Shown piece by piece: positions 22,508-35,273 of a stretch of DNA of 64,000 nucleotides (the stretch's first letter is position 1; every line of letters starts with the position of its first letter). The position numbers and the translations under genes were made by a program. The notes under the pieces were generated by a model. It was not told the DNA's origin, searched no databases, and saw nothing but the letters and a program-made list of their open reading frames with translations. Source of the DNA: Alnus glutinosa (Eukaryota > Streptophyta > Magnoliopsida > Fagales > Betulaceae); assembly GCF_958979055.1 (NCBI RefSeq), contig NC_084886.1, positions 49,373,654 through 49,437,653 of the forward strand. The letters run 5' to 3'.

Positions 22508-23341
22508 GCTCCGTTTGTTTCGGCGTAAAATGATTTCTGAAAAATGATTTCGGCATTTTCCAGTGTTTGGTATGGGGCGAAAATAATAGTCAACTGGAAA
22601 ATTATTTCTGTTTGACCAAAAATGCTTAGTAAATTTCGGAAAATGAAAAGTGTAAATCGTTTTCCGAAGACTCCAGACGTAGTCGATCTATTTTAAACGA
22701 CACAGTCGACCTTCACGTTCAAGAAGCCGACCACCATCGAAATATTGCCGGTATTGGAATCCGACAACATCCGGTTAATGTCGCCGGAATCTGGCGACGG
22801 AATCCGGCCACCTTCGCCGGAATCCGGTCAGCCAGATTCCGGCGACCAATCTGACCTGAATCCGGCCATCTGGCCGAATCTGGCCAGACCGGCCGGCTGG
22901 TCAGACGGATCTGGCCAGATCCGGCTAGCATGCCGGGATCCGGCCTCTCTGGCCAAATCCGGCCAGCCTGCCAGGATCCGGCCACTTTCGCCAGAATCCG
23001 GCTATCCCAGATTCCTACGAAACTGTCCAGATTCCGGCCTTTATCTCGAATTCTGGCTATATTAGCCGGAATCAAGTAAAAATGGTCAGAATCTTGTCGG
23101 TCAGTGACCGAATCTCGTCATCGATGATTTTTATATTATTTTACATTAATATTTTTATGTTGTAAATAAAAATTGATTTTTAGAAGTTAATATGATTGAA
23201 TAAAAATATAAAAAAATATTTGCGATTTTCCGTACGCGCCAAACACCCGAAAATGCTTTCGACGGAAAATGGTTTCTTGAAAAATGACTTCCCTGAAACC
23301 ATTTTACGATGGAAACCATTTTACGTCGAAACAAACGGAGC
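22508..23341. mobile_element. TIR DNA transposon, 834 bp, with CCGG-rich core
   Basis: The left end gctccgtttgtttcggcgta and the inverted right end gctccgtttgtttcgacgta form imperfect TIRs that extend over the repeated 'aaaatgatttc' motifs. A 5-bp duplication ctaat flanks it (22503-22507 and 23342-23346). The core (22745-23090) is a low-complexity field of variants of ccggaatccggc/atctggcc with about 18 CCGG sites. This opens long but meaningless frames on both strands. No transposase; superfamily not assigned. Confidence 0.75.
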
Positions 23342-23711
23342 CTAATAAGAACAATTTTGGCATAGTTTCAATATATATTTTTTTTTCTCCCTTTGAACTT
23401 CATGCGCCCCTCCCCCCCTTCCATGTGTATTTGTACGCTTTGTACTTTGTGAAGCAGAAGAAGCTAATAGTGAAGTGTGATAGCATTGCCCTTTTGCAAA
23501 CTACAGACATGAAGCTCTTCTATTGGAAAAACAGAGACTTTTTCCTTTGATTCCTTCACTTAGCTTCAAGTCATTTATTGCCTTTCACATAAGCTTTACA
23601 ACCATGGTATGCTGGCTTAACTGTTGGAGTGGAAAGGTAGGCCCTGAAAGGAGCCACTGAAAGCCTGGCAGTTCTTAATTTTAAAAAGTACTTTGTGTAA
23701 TTGAAACCTCC

Positions 23712-24772
23712 TTGTAATATGACATTTAACCAACTCTATCTTCTCTAAGTTCTGAATAATCAAGAATTCCGCTTTATTTATTTATTTTTTTACTGAAAGA
23801 TCTGAATTAAAGAATTATGTGCCCACTTGATCATTATTTCTTGAAAGACTAGAAATAGATCTTTCCTAAACAGAAAGAAAATTAGCGTTAATTTGATCAC
23901 GATCATTTTGAAATGAAAAAGGGACCACACTAGAGTGGCACGACCCTCCTGATAATATCCATAAATGACTTGTTTTTGGTAAGAGATTGACACCAAAATT
24001 TTTTCCTTAATAAAATTGCTGATATTGTGCTCAAACCTTATGAATTGAAATACGTTGATTTTTCTAAATCATTGTAGTTTATCACTACTTTTTTTTTTTT
24101 TTTTTTTTTATGATTTCAACCAAGTTTATGGTTCAATAGGAAAAAAACTTGTTAAATACAAATCAGGAATCCTTAATTCATGCTCCTTGAGTTTTCTAGA
24201 ATACAAGGGAATAAGGGATAGAGGGGGGAAATGAAGAAAACTTGATTACTCCAAAATCTCTCTCATGTTAAATTTGAATCTTTATTACTACAGGTTCTAA
24301 TTGAGACTAAATCTTAGTTGAGTTTATATCAACTCATAATTTTAAAATTTCAAGTTTCTTGTAGATTATTTCCTCTTCCTGTATCATTTTGGCTGTCCAT
24401 GGATATTGTTTGGTATGGTGCATTTTAGCTTGGCATGCACTGTTTTGCAGTTGGTTCATGATCAACAGGTTTTGAGAAGTTTGGTGACTGGAAAAATCAT
24501 GCCTTGTTTGTTCAAGAAGATAAACAGGTTCTATTTGCTCTTTCATGCATTCCAACTTTTGCTAATATTTCAATTGCCACTTAGAGTTCATATCTTTTGA
24601 AGGGGCATTGATTCCCATGTAAGTTCCATCTGGGCAAAAGAGAGAGAACGCTGAGACATTAAATTTTCTAGTCCAATTTAAAGGACATGTTGGAGCTCCC
24701 TTTCTCCAGGACATTTGAAGACTTACTTTCAAGAGATAAAAGGGAGACCTGGTACAAAATCTTTCCATAGCG
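23712..24772 (+). repeat. Duplicated block, copy 2 (partner at 9700-10713)
   Basis: Homology starts near aatatgacattt and ends at 'ctttccatagcg'. Relative to copy 1 it has an extra ~245 bp (about 23748-23985) and no retroposon at ~24003. The exon-like island is at about 24453-24527 (acceptor-like caacag, KFGDW in one frame, then caggtt). The copies are separated by ~14 kb holding the kinase gene and the Helitron array. Confidence 0.8.
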
Positions 24773-26056
24773 CTGCCAGAAGAAATTTACTAGGGCAGAG
24801 TTTTCTTTCATATGTAACCATATTGTATTGATATGAGAAAAATAAAATCGTTTTTGTAGAACTTTTTAGGTACTCTTCCATTCTCAATCAGCATAATCAA
24901 TGTTGCATCATTCAATTTTCAAGTTTCTTGCTTCTGATAGGTGATTAATGGTGTTTTGAGCTTACTTGAAGCATTCTCAGATGGTACGTGTCAAGTTTTT
25001 CACGCTGCTTTTTGTTATTCTATAGATAAATGTTAGGCTTCCCGAAAAAAATTTCCAAAATTTTGTTCTTAAATGATGTGGGATTGTGACACATTTTCCA
25101 TGATAGATCACATTAGATTGCGACACATCGTTTGTGAATCAAATTTTGAAAGAAAATTTTGAGAAGTATAGCATTCCCCTATATTGTATATTCTTTGAAT
25201 GCAAAAATTGAAATTTTCCGAAGACTAATGCCTCACCTCCTCATCTCACTACGACCGGCAATTTTTGACACGAGCTCAACATAAAATTAACATATTAAGA
25301 TTGAAAAGTCTGATATGTTTAGTTAAATAAGTCGAGTTAAAATTGACCTCTATAGTTTTATACTCATGCCTCGACACAGCCCGAATCCGCCACACGACAT
25401 TCAAGCTGACAATTTTTTACACAACCCGTGAATCCGTCACAAACCCAACACGAAATTAACAAATCGAGATGAAAGAGTCTGACTCGTTTAATTAAATGGG
25501 TTAGAGTAACGTTAACCTATATAGTCTTATATTCATGCATCGACATGCAAACACGAATTGTCAGCGTTCTCCGATCTAAATGGTTGCCGTGTATATGAAA
25601 TTTACTCAAATGGTGGAGATTGTTAAAAACACATGAAATGGTCATTTAGTGGTTGTAAGAAATGAGCTGATTACTGCTCTGAAACATTTGAAATGTATAA
25701 GATCAACATTGTTAGCACCTTATTAGAGATTTTATTTCATTAAATGTGACTGCAAAAGCACGTCCTCACAAGTTCAGCACTGTTTCACTGTTTCCAAACA
25801 TAGAAACTGATTAATAATCAATAAATGTGTCTTCAAAAGTAAAACAACACTGATTCTAGTATCTGTAGCTAAATCGCAATAGTAATTATGGTGCAATATA
25901 TGCTATATTATTGAACTCTTGGCATACTGTTGTCGTGAATGTCAATCAAGTGCCTGCATCACAGCAGAGAAGTTTTGCTGCATTTCAGGCGTAGGATCTT
26001 GAGAGCAGGTCACTCACTCTTCATCAGTTGAGCTCCATTTGCAGTATCACCTTCGG
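24773..26056. repeat. MEX1 3' flank with a tandem pair of ~145-bp units
   Basis: Units at about 25258-25380 and 25409-25555 share gacaattttt(g/t)acac, 'aaattaaca', 'aagtctga', 'tttaattaaat/agttaaata' and 'tatactcatgc..cgaca'. They resemble the interspersed repeat at 11080-11290. The rest of the interval (24773-25230, 25570-26056) is non-coding and includes the 3' UTR of MEX1. Confidence 0.55.
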
Positions 26057-29000
26057 TTAAGAACCAAAAACCAACTCTTTCAAAGATGTCAAAGGAGAGC
26101 TGTAACCATGTACTACTGTGTCTCTCCACAAAGCCATTCCTGTTATCAGGAGAATTAAATCAGAGATCTTTTCTTTTCCATGTCAAACACTATAATCAAG
26201 TTTAGAGCAACAAAAATAGCACTGCTGAGAAATAGAGAGACAACCCATCCACAAAAACAAACCAGCCGTCGCTGCCAAGAAGAATTCTCTACTAATAGCG
26301 TTGAAACTGAAATCATAATAAAAAATACATTGTTTCAGTTGAGATCAAAATTCCTGCTCAATAAATACTAGGAATATGCATAGAGATGGACCATTAATTA
26401 GAGATTTCTTACCAGTACAGGCATAGAATATTCCCATATCCATAAAACAAAGATGCCCAACTTGAGCCAAGGAACCTGTAATCATAGTTGAACATCATTT
26501 TTACTAATATATATGGTTACTAATTCATCAAAGCATCAAAGTTCAACTGTAAAAGGCATGTTAAACCAGGTCAAGAAGCAGTTCATCAAAATTTATTGGT
26601 TGGCACCTAACCTCCTAGCATCATCTAAAGAAATCAACTGATATATGGACAACAATTCCCATTTCAAACTAAAAATGTCAAGAAATATTTGACATGGATT
26701 ATGCATAATTTCAGATAGAAACTTTCTAGTGATGGAGAAAACCTTTTGGATAGACAACTCCAACGACCCAACACCCCCTTCAATTCTGACCAAAAATGTG
26801 GGCAAGGTGATAGCAAGCAGTTTCTAAATTTTCACCAACTGATTGGAGCCGAGAAATGTCAAGATCCATACCAAGATGATGGAAATTGAGAACAGTCGGA
26901 CTTCAGAGGACCTACCTCATTTTCACCCAAGTATTAAGGTAGATGGTTATCTTTGTAATAAATATCATGGTAGGCATTATTATAAACAATACTATGGTAG
27001 ATGATAGACATGACTATTTTAATAACGTGATGTTTAAATGCAAGCAAGAGAAACTTTAGCTTCAAGAGTTGCAATACAGATGGTTAATCTTTGGAATATT
27101 AGCAAGCTAAACAAACAAATGACTATCTCATATCACATTGAAATCACAAAGAGCCTGGAGGGATAAGATCATTACCACATAAAATCACGAATAAAGAGAG
27201 CACGTGGGACCATAAGTCCATTTCCCATCATAGCAAGCAACATTGAGAAAGACGATAAGCCTTTGATGTTATCAGGATTCAGGAAATTTGTCCACTGAAC
27301 AAGAGTACAAATTGTTGTCAGCGTACATACAAAGGAGATTTCCCTGTTTAATATGTCACAATTCTAGAACATTAAGACGAGCTTTGGTTACCATTTGTGA
27401 AACTGGCATCCACATGAAGAGAAGCGTAGCTGTCCATCCAGATATTGATCCAACAAATTTTACACCTTTCTCAGAAAGTTTTCCAGTACGTGCCTGCAAA
27501 TCTTAGCAGCTTTATGTCTAAGAACAAGCTGAATTGCCAATTTCTCTATCTTAATCTAAATAAAAAATAAAATAATGACAAGACATTAAAAAACAACTGT
27601 TTCAGATGACAAACCCTGAAATATTCATGTTCATGTTAATGACACAATAAATATAAGATGGATTTTGTCTGGATGGAAAGGTAATAAGATAAGACCCTTT
27701 GACTAATATGGAAATTCCAGAGAGAAACGAAGTGCCAAAAAGAAGTAAAAGTTGTGTTTTAGTTAATTTGTACAATATGCAATGTTTTATGTTAACACTT
27801 CCTTCCACTTCTCATCAAATCTATACAATTTTGGATGGAAGTGTAATGAAGGTCTATTTCTTTCCATCTCCCTTTACATCTTTCCATATTATATATCCAA
27901 ACATGAGAAGTGATTAAAGTTTTGAAACCGTTCATTTGTCTTCTTTCCACTTCTCTCAATTCAAACACACTGAATTATGTAAAACATGTGAGGTGTGAGA
28001 CCTACAACTTAATCAAGAGTAATTACATGGCAGGATCATCAAACAAAAAAGACAGTTCATTTTTAAAAGTCATCAGCATAATATCCAAATATTTGAACAG
28101 TAACAAGATAGTGACAAAAATTTCGTTACATCAGAAAATTGCTGTAATACAATACTTTTAGAACAACAAATTTTGTTCATTGATTGCAAGGGAGTTTGAT
28201 CCGCATAACTCAGACCTAGCAATTATGGAGTCCTTACGGTGGCTGAGGCAAACATTTAGAGGGAAAGGACTCAAAGATCTATTTTCACATGCACCTAGAT
28301 GCTATGTTTAGACCTGTACTGGACGAGGCCAGATCATATGAGTGCAGACCCGATTTGGCACACTAAGAGAAGTTCAAACAAAGTTTCTTTGTTAAGTTCT
28401 ATTATTGTTGATTTTCCTTGTTTGTAAATCTACATTGACCGCGCATTTGACATAAAACAAAGTTTCTTTGTCATTATATACAAAGCACACATGCATTTTC
28501 CTTTTGTTATCTTTGACATGAAATAAGTTCATAAGAATAAGAAGAGCCGATTTTTGACAGTGATTCTTTTTTCTTTTTCTTTTTTTTTTTGGTGGGGGCA
28601 TATTCTAAAATCTCTTTCAGAAAAGAAAATTTATTCTAAAAACTGTCGTATTTGATGACATTCAATAATGTGACAATCAGGTAGACTCACACTCTGAACT
28701 AGTTTAATTACCTCAAAAGGCATCTGAACAAAGCGTCACCAAGTGTCCTGACTCTTTGAATGAAGAGTTTCATTCATGATCAAGCACAAAAAGTTAATCA
28801 TGTTTGGAAGACTATAGACACATTGTTCCTATTAGCTCTACATGCATGGTAACATGGTTTCTTATAGATGATATTTTTTTTCCTCTCCTCCTTCATGTGT
28901 TATTAATTTACCAGCACCAGAGAGAAAAGAAAGGAAACCTTATGTACCTAGAACTAAACTGAATGATTCATGTGCTACTGCTTTCATGATGTAGTTAGGA

Positions 29001-31240
29001 CTCACATCTTATCAACCTAAAATGAATAAAAGCAGATAAACAGCCCACAGGTAGTGTAAAGCTTACCATAATAACAGCCACCATAGCTATAACAAAAGCT
29101 ATTGCCCCTGGCAAGATGCTGTTTGGTATATACGGGACAAAAGTAGACCACATAATCTGTATTCAAAGATGTTTAAAAGGATCAGAAATTATAAGTAGAA
29201 GAAATAAAATTAATCAATATTTTTGCTTGTCAGGATTGAAACTAAAATCGATAGATATTGTCATTACCTAAATGCCAAAATAATAATTTGTATATAGATG
29301 TTTGTGTGTGTATTAGGGCATGTGAATAGATAGATGATGCATGCATACATACATACATACATAAATACATATCGCTATAGACGCACACACACATATACAT
29401 TTAGAGAGAGAGAGAGAGAGAGAGAGAGGACATTACTTGCGGAAGGACAGATAACCCGCCAACAGTAATAAAATCTTCCCAAAAGTGCCAGATTCCAGCA
29501 TTTAGCCAACCAAAATAATTCATGAAATTCAATACAAGCCCAGCTCCGACGACAACTGAAGTGGTCACAAAATAAGGCAGAGGCATGGCTTCTGCCAGTG
29601 CAAGCTGCGCAAATACAGTATATAATGACACTACACCCAATGTTTGCACAACAATCACCTCCTTCTCCCTCTTCTTTGTAAAGTATGAGAGCAGTGAAAG
29701 GTTCCCAAGCAAACCAGTAAACATCCCCTGCATTAGCGACATTCTGTCCCTTAGGTTCCAAAGGCAATCCCATGTTTGGTTGATAAGAAAAAAAAAGGAA
29801 AATAAAATAGCTTGAACTTTTGAATCCTAGATTCTCCATAACATAAAAATGATGTGAATTGTTGTGATGAGTATTTCACTTCGTCAAAACCAAAACAAAA
29901 CCCATAAAACTCATTATGTTTATTGATACTTTTGACTGAATGCATTCTAAGAACCTAAAAGAGGTTAGTTTTCATAGATAAAGAAGAATAAAAAGAATAG
30001 CTATATATAATTAAGAATCAGCTGCGTTGCTTTACCAGCCACGGGACGGCCAAAAGGGCAGTTTTGTTCCCTGCCAAAAGATTGCGAGCATTGAGGGTGA
30101 TCTGAGGCAATTGCAGTAACAGAAATGGGATATTCGATGCTCCAGAGAACTTTGCTGTCAGTGAATCCCATTGCTCAAAGCTCTTACTGCTCCTAAATTT
30201 CACTGATCCCTTTCAAAACCACCAAAAAGAATCCATCATTACATCGAATTCAAACCAAGGGCTTACATTTCAGCTTATGCAAGATAAGAGGAAAAAATAA
30301 AATAAAATAAAATAAAGACATTATAGGAGTACAATTTTTTTGGTCCTATTGAGGCCCCAAAAAAGGAAAATTCCCTGTGCCCAAATCTTCAATTGTTATA
30401 CTATTCATATCAAAAGCTTTTCCGTTAAAAACTTAAACACCAGTGTAAATGAAGATGAAAATAGAATGAATTTTTTCAAAAAGTGAGATCCACCTCAACT
30501 AAGTATTCAACAATTATTTAGCTCAATTTTGATAACCTTTTTGTTCCCCACAACTACCAGAAAGAAAAATCTTGATCAGAAATTTGCCGAGGTATTCATT
30601 TCTTGAGATTGGGAATTAGAGAAGGATAATGGCTTTCCATCAGCGCCCATTAGCTAAAAAAGATATAAGTACGAGAAATTAAATCTTTTGGAAAAGTGAA
30701 ATCCAAGCCAACCCAGTGTGCAACGATTAGGTAACCTATCTATCCCCAATAGGCCATAACCACCAAAAAGAAAACCTTGAATAACTAATCTAATCTTTTT
30801 TTCCTTGAGATTAAGAATTAGAGAACGAGAAATGGCCGACCCAGAAACTGTTCGTGGGTTCTCTCTCTCTCTCTCTCTTTAAGGTAAAAACATTCAATTT
30901 TATCGGCTGGCAAACTCAGCATTAGTTGAGCTAGCATCGATTTGTTAACTGCAAGCAAATGAGCAAACGTGTATCCATCCCATAATACAAATAGCTTGGA
31001 ATGTGGAAGTACCTCGTGAAGGGGATGCGGGACGTCGGATTCAAGAGCGGCCTGAGTCTGAGAACTGAGCCGGCGGTGAAGCAAAGTAGTGAGAGAGTTG
31101 TATTTCAAAGACACAGGGTTTTGGAGGGTCAAAGAGAAGGGCTTTAGATTTAGAGGCGGGAGAGAGTGGCAGTAGTTTGGGTGGCGTTGAAGACCAGCTG
31201 GCGCCTTGACACCATACGACACCACTACAGAATTAGCCAT
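26057..31240 (-). CDS. MEX1: Maltose exporter of the chloroplast envelope, MEX1, 403 aa, nine exons
   Basis: Exons: 31240-31013, 30209-30036, 29727-29437, 29156-29067, 27493-27392, 27294-27176, 26475-26413, 26306-26245, 26139-26057; together exactly 404 codons. MEX1 exports maltose from starch breakdown to the cytosol at night. The first ~76 residues are Ser/Leu/Arg-rich, as in a chloroplast transit peptide. The hydrophobic body follows plant MEX1 closely: WDSLTAKFSGASNIPFLLLQ, FTGLLGNLSLLSYF, GGLSVLPQ-IMWSTFVP, ARTGKLSEKGVKFVGS, LNPDNIKGLSS, MMGNGLMVPRALFIRD, FYGYGNILCLY and the C-terminal SLKELVFG. Length compares with ~415 in Arabidopsis. All splice sites are GT-AG; exon 2 uses the acceptor gaaag/GGATCA. 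A (CT)n run begins 6 bases beyond the exon 3 donor. Intron 1 holds a diverged duplication (30470-30834) and intron 4 is 1.6 kb. No frame damage is seen. Confidence 0.95.
29403..29429. repeat. (CT)n microsatellite next to the MEX1 exon 3 donor
   Basis: A 27-base AG run on the plus strand, CT in the transcript. It starts about six bases downstream of the GT of exon 3. Confidence 0.95.
30470..30834. repeat. Diverged tandem duplication in MEX1 intron 1
   Basis: Two segments (about 30470-30630 and 30680-30834) share in order 'aaaagtgagatcca/aaaagtgaaatcca', 'caac.atta', 'ccccacaac/ccccaata', 'accaccagaaagaaaa/accaaaaagaaaa', 'cttgagatt.ggaattagagaa'. Period about 205 bp. Confidence 0.6.
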
Positions 31241-31701
31241 TGAAGCAGGATTGGATTCAAACTCTGAGAAGAAGAAGAAAAAGAGAGAGAGAATCGACTG
31301 AAGGAAGCAGACACGGAGTGGCAGTGGAACTATTGGCAGTGCCGAAGTGTTCAGTTCAGATTGGGCGGCGGGAGATGTGGGAGCCTGGCGAGGACACGTG
31401 GAAAGGGTCACTGATATTTGCCGCTGAAGTCATGCGTTTTTGTTGCCTTGGGATGTGATGTCATGTGCGGGATATTTAATGTACTACAGTCTACCGCTTT
31501 GGAAGAAGCAGCCTGCGGTGGATCCGAAATTTCTTCCTAGTCGGAATATATGTTAATAAAAATTATCATTAGATTTAAAATAATTAATTTTTAAATCTTT
31601 ATATTTATAATAATTTTTATAATCACGTTAGAAATTAAGCACATAATAATATATTTTTTTATAAAAAAAAACTTAAAAATACATTTAACATTTTTCATCT
31701 C

Positions 31702-33378
31702 TATTCTAATATGATTCTATTGAAGTCATCAACGATGTTCTAGAGGAGTTTGAAGAGTTGGCTGGGTTGAAGGCAAATCCCGCCAAGAGTTCAGTGTTCT
31801 TTGGAGGAGTTCCCTTGGGAATCAAAAATGATATTCTGAATTATCTGCACATGCATAAAAGGAAGTTGCCTATTCAATATCTTTGAGTTCCCCTTCTTTC
31901 TAAGCGGCTAACAGCAACTGATTATGATGGTTTGGTCTCCAAAATTGCTGGTCGTATTGATTCCTGGTTAGCTCGGAATCTATCCTTTGCTGGAAGACTC
32001 CAACTAGTATTCTCTGTTTTGCTTAGTATTGTAGGTTTATTGGGCTAAAGTCTTTATTTTGCCTGAAAGGATTATTTTTCTTCTTCAGCAGAAATTTAAC
32101 CGCTTCTTGTGGGGTGGAAAAGACACTAAGGCGCATGCTAAAGTTTCCTGGGATAAGCTTTGTAATCCAAAACGTGAAGGTGGGTTAGATATCAAAAACC
32201 TGGAAGTATGAAATAATGCTTCTATCTATCTTGCAGCATATTTGGGCTCTCTTTACCAAAGCTGGATCTCTTTGGGTGGCCTGAATTGAAGAAAATAGGC
32301 TGAAAGGAAAGAGCCTTTGGCAGGTTTTCTATCCCCACTGATTGCTCTTGGTGTTGGAAGAAGTTGCTAAAACTTCGAAATATTGCTAAACAATTTTTGA
32401 GCTTCGAAGTAGGGAATGGTTCTCATATTTTCTTTTGGCATGATAAGTGGCATCATACCGGTTATCTATTGGATTGGTTTGGCTCCTGTGTAGTGTATGA
32501 TTCAGGTATTCCCCTTGATGCTAAGGTGTTTAAGATCATTAAGGGTGAGGACTGGTACTGGCCATTTGCCCGGTCCAATTTTATTGTGAAAATTCAAAGT
32601 ACGCTGCCTGAGATTTTTATTGGAGGTGCGGATTTGGCTATTTGGCATTCTCCCAATGATGCTTATTCTTGTGCAGCTACTTGGGATCAGTTGCGAGTAA
32701 AACTCCCGGTTGTTGCGTGGTGGAAGCTAGTTTGGCACCCTCTGGGCCATTCCTCAGCCTTCTTTCTTTCTACGGTTGGTTATTAGAGAGGCTATTGTGA
32801 CTAAATACCATATGAGTAATTGGGGGTCAATGTGCTTTGTTTGTTTTGTCATGCTTGTCATGAAAGTCATGAGCATCTTTTCTTTCAGTGCGGATTTAGT
32901 TTGAGGATATGGAGGACTTTGATGTCTGTGTGTCTCTTTACTGACATTTCGTATGAATGGGAGAAGGTTATGACCTGGAGCATTGCTATACTCTGGGGGG
33001 AAAGGTTTACAAGCTAGTCTTGGTAAACTTTGTTTAGGTGCATGCATTTATCATATTTGGCAACAAATAAATGCTTTAGTGTACAGCAGCAATTTGAGAA
33101 CTGAGGAGACTATAGTTAAACAGATTACATGGGAAGTTCGTACTCGAATCCTTACTAAGGGATCTTTTAAGAATCTAGATAAATGTATAGAGCTTGTAAT
33201 TAGTTGAAATTTACAAAAGTTGTTAATATAGGTTTGTTGCTTTCCTGTAGTAATGACTGTATAGGTCGTTCTAGATAGTGTCCTCTACTTTAAGTTTTTG
33301 GGCTAGTGTTTACTAGCATGTGTAGTTGGTTGAGCTTTATAATTTTTTTGGATTCATAAAAAAAAAAAAAAAAAAAAA
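31702..33378 (+). mobile_element. 5'-truncated LINE (reverse transcriptase 3' half to poly(A)), decayed
   Basis: Translation with frameshifts follows plant L1 reverse transcriptase: EEFEELAGLKANPAKSSVFF, then KLPIQYL with a stop, 'SKRLTATDYDGLVSKIAGRI', and SWLARNLSFAGRLQL. A 140-codon open piece follows (32364-32786; FEVGNGSHIFFWHDKWH), then the zf-RVT Cys/His block (CLFCHACHESHEHLFFQC, ~32831-32895). It ends with 21 A (33358-33378). The octamer tattctaa at 31702-31709 and 33382-33389 may be a target duplication, but it lies three bases off the poly(A). Several stops show it is dead. Confidence 0.85.
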
Positions 33379-33460
33379 TGATATTCTAAGACCAAATTTA
33401 TATTGGGTAACGTTTCGTGTTTTTTTTTTTTTTTTTTTGTAAAAAAAAGTAACAAGTTAT

Positions 33461-33702
33461 TTAAAATATTTTACGTTAGTGGATATAAAATGAGTATGAA
33501 GAATAACATTACTACTTTTTTACACAATATTATTTCTTTACGAGTAATGTTATAAACTACATTTGTATGCCACATTTATCTTTAAAATATTTTACATTAG
33601 TGGATATAAAATGAGTGTGAATAATAACATTACTATTTTTTTGCAAGATATTATTTATTTACGAGTAATGTTATAAACTACATTTTTATGTCACATTTAT
33701 CT
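33461..33702. repeat. Tandem duplication, two 121-bp units
   Basis: Two head-to-tail copies of ttaaaatattttac(g/a)ttag... ending 'cacatttatct(t)', with roughly 90% identity by eye. Directly downstream of the LINE and a T18 tract. Confidence 0.85.
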
Positions 33703-35273
33703 TGGAATATTGATGTAACAATCTCATTTAACCTTTGAATCAATCTTTATTAAAATGTAACAATAAAAATTGATTAAAAATGACACGTTAGCATTATAGA
33801 ATAGTTAATTATTTGAATAAAAACAAATAAAAAATAAAAATAAAAATTGAAGGGTTTCATTTAATGAATGAGGATAAAACATCTTGTTGAGTAAGTACAA
33901 TATCGCAAAGGAATACATGATAATTTTCATCTAAACTTTACTTAAAGATTCATGAATAGCCTCATTTGCTAATATGGGAGTTGCTTGGTTGACTGCCCTA
34001 TTTGTGTGTCACACGGATCATGATTGAAAATTATTCAAAATAATTTTTTGAATCATCGATGAACTGCCCATGTCGACTCCATCAAGTTTTTTCCTTTCTT
34101 CAGAATTCTACAAAGAATTTTGGAAATTACTATTTCCAAAGAATCTCCCTCAATCATAACATTTTGGAACTTTAGATCTCCCAAAATTCTACAATCTTCC
34201 GAGCAGCCAAAGCATATGTCACACAGACCATGATTGAAGCATATTGTCGGCCATCATCGTTCAAGCATGCATAGGGTTTATTACAATCATGCCTCTAAAA
34301 CAGTTTTGCTCATATCTATATATATATATATATGGTAAGTCAATTTACTTTTTATTATTATTTATCTTCCTAATTATATTATGAGTTCTATTAAGAGTAC
34401 TACAACTTTGATTATAAATATCTTGTAGATTAATCTTTAAACAATTGAACTTTTTTTGTCAAAATTTATTGCTTAATTTTTCATCTCATTTGGAAATTCA
34501 GTGACAAAATTTACAACATTACATTAGAAAAAAAAAAAAAAAAATACAAACTTAAAATCCCAACCTAATCCCTATCAAACCACTAAGCTAAGTTTGATTG
34601 ACATTTTTAAAGAAAATTTAATTGTATTCAATTACAATTAATTGTATTACATTACATTAGAACATTTTAATTGTATTCAATTCATATTTTGAGTGTCCGT
34701 GTTATTTTGTAATCGTTATTAGCTTTTAATTTGTCACCACGTGTTACTCAAGAAGATTGCCACATAAGTTTGTAAGAGAATTATAGTATTTAAAGTATTT
34801 TTTATATATTACTAAAATAATGTTGTTTAACTGTCATACAATTGGAAACAACGTAATATTAAAAATTAATTTTTAATTTTTTAATTTTATAAATACTAAT
34901 TAAAGAGTTAATTTTCACTTTTACATCATTATACAACGATTATTTAACGTCTATCAAAATATTATTTATTATTTATTTTTTTGGTTCTTTTGTGGTGTAC
35001 TCTAATTGGGCCAGAACTTTAGCTCTGCCGGTCCAGAAAAAAGGTCGGTAGAAGACCAAGCCCAAGCCCATTCAACCAGATAGTCGGTTTGGGCTCCCGC
35101 TTGATCCCCCTTCAACGCGACTACGCGAGCACCACAAAGATAAAAAAAAACTTTCTGGCAACTGATGTGATCTGATACATCCGAACACGAGATTTTCCCC
35201 AACTTGTTCTGTGGCAAAAATTAGGGTTTTGGTTTTTAGCAATTTCGAAATCTAGCTGTTTTGTGGGGTCAAG
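33703..35273. other. Intergenic, promoter side of STIPL1
   Basis: Very AT-rich, with a short (TA)n tract at about 34316-34333 and no coding signal until ~35000. Bases 35000-35270 become more GC-balanced and include the presumed 5' UTR of the downstream gene. Confidence 0.4.

Noticed and set aside
22719-23075. 118- and 106-codon open frames on opposite strands
   Set aside because: Both come from the low-complexity CCGG/GGCC core of a TIR element; composition is repetitive Pro/Ser/Gly/Asp with no domain.
32364-32786. 140-codon plus-strand gene
   Set aside because: It is an open piece of the decayed LINE reverse-transcriptase region, flanked by stops and ending in a LINE poly(A).
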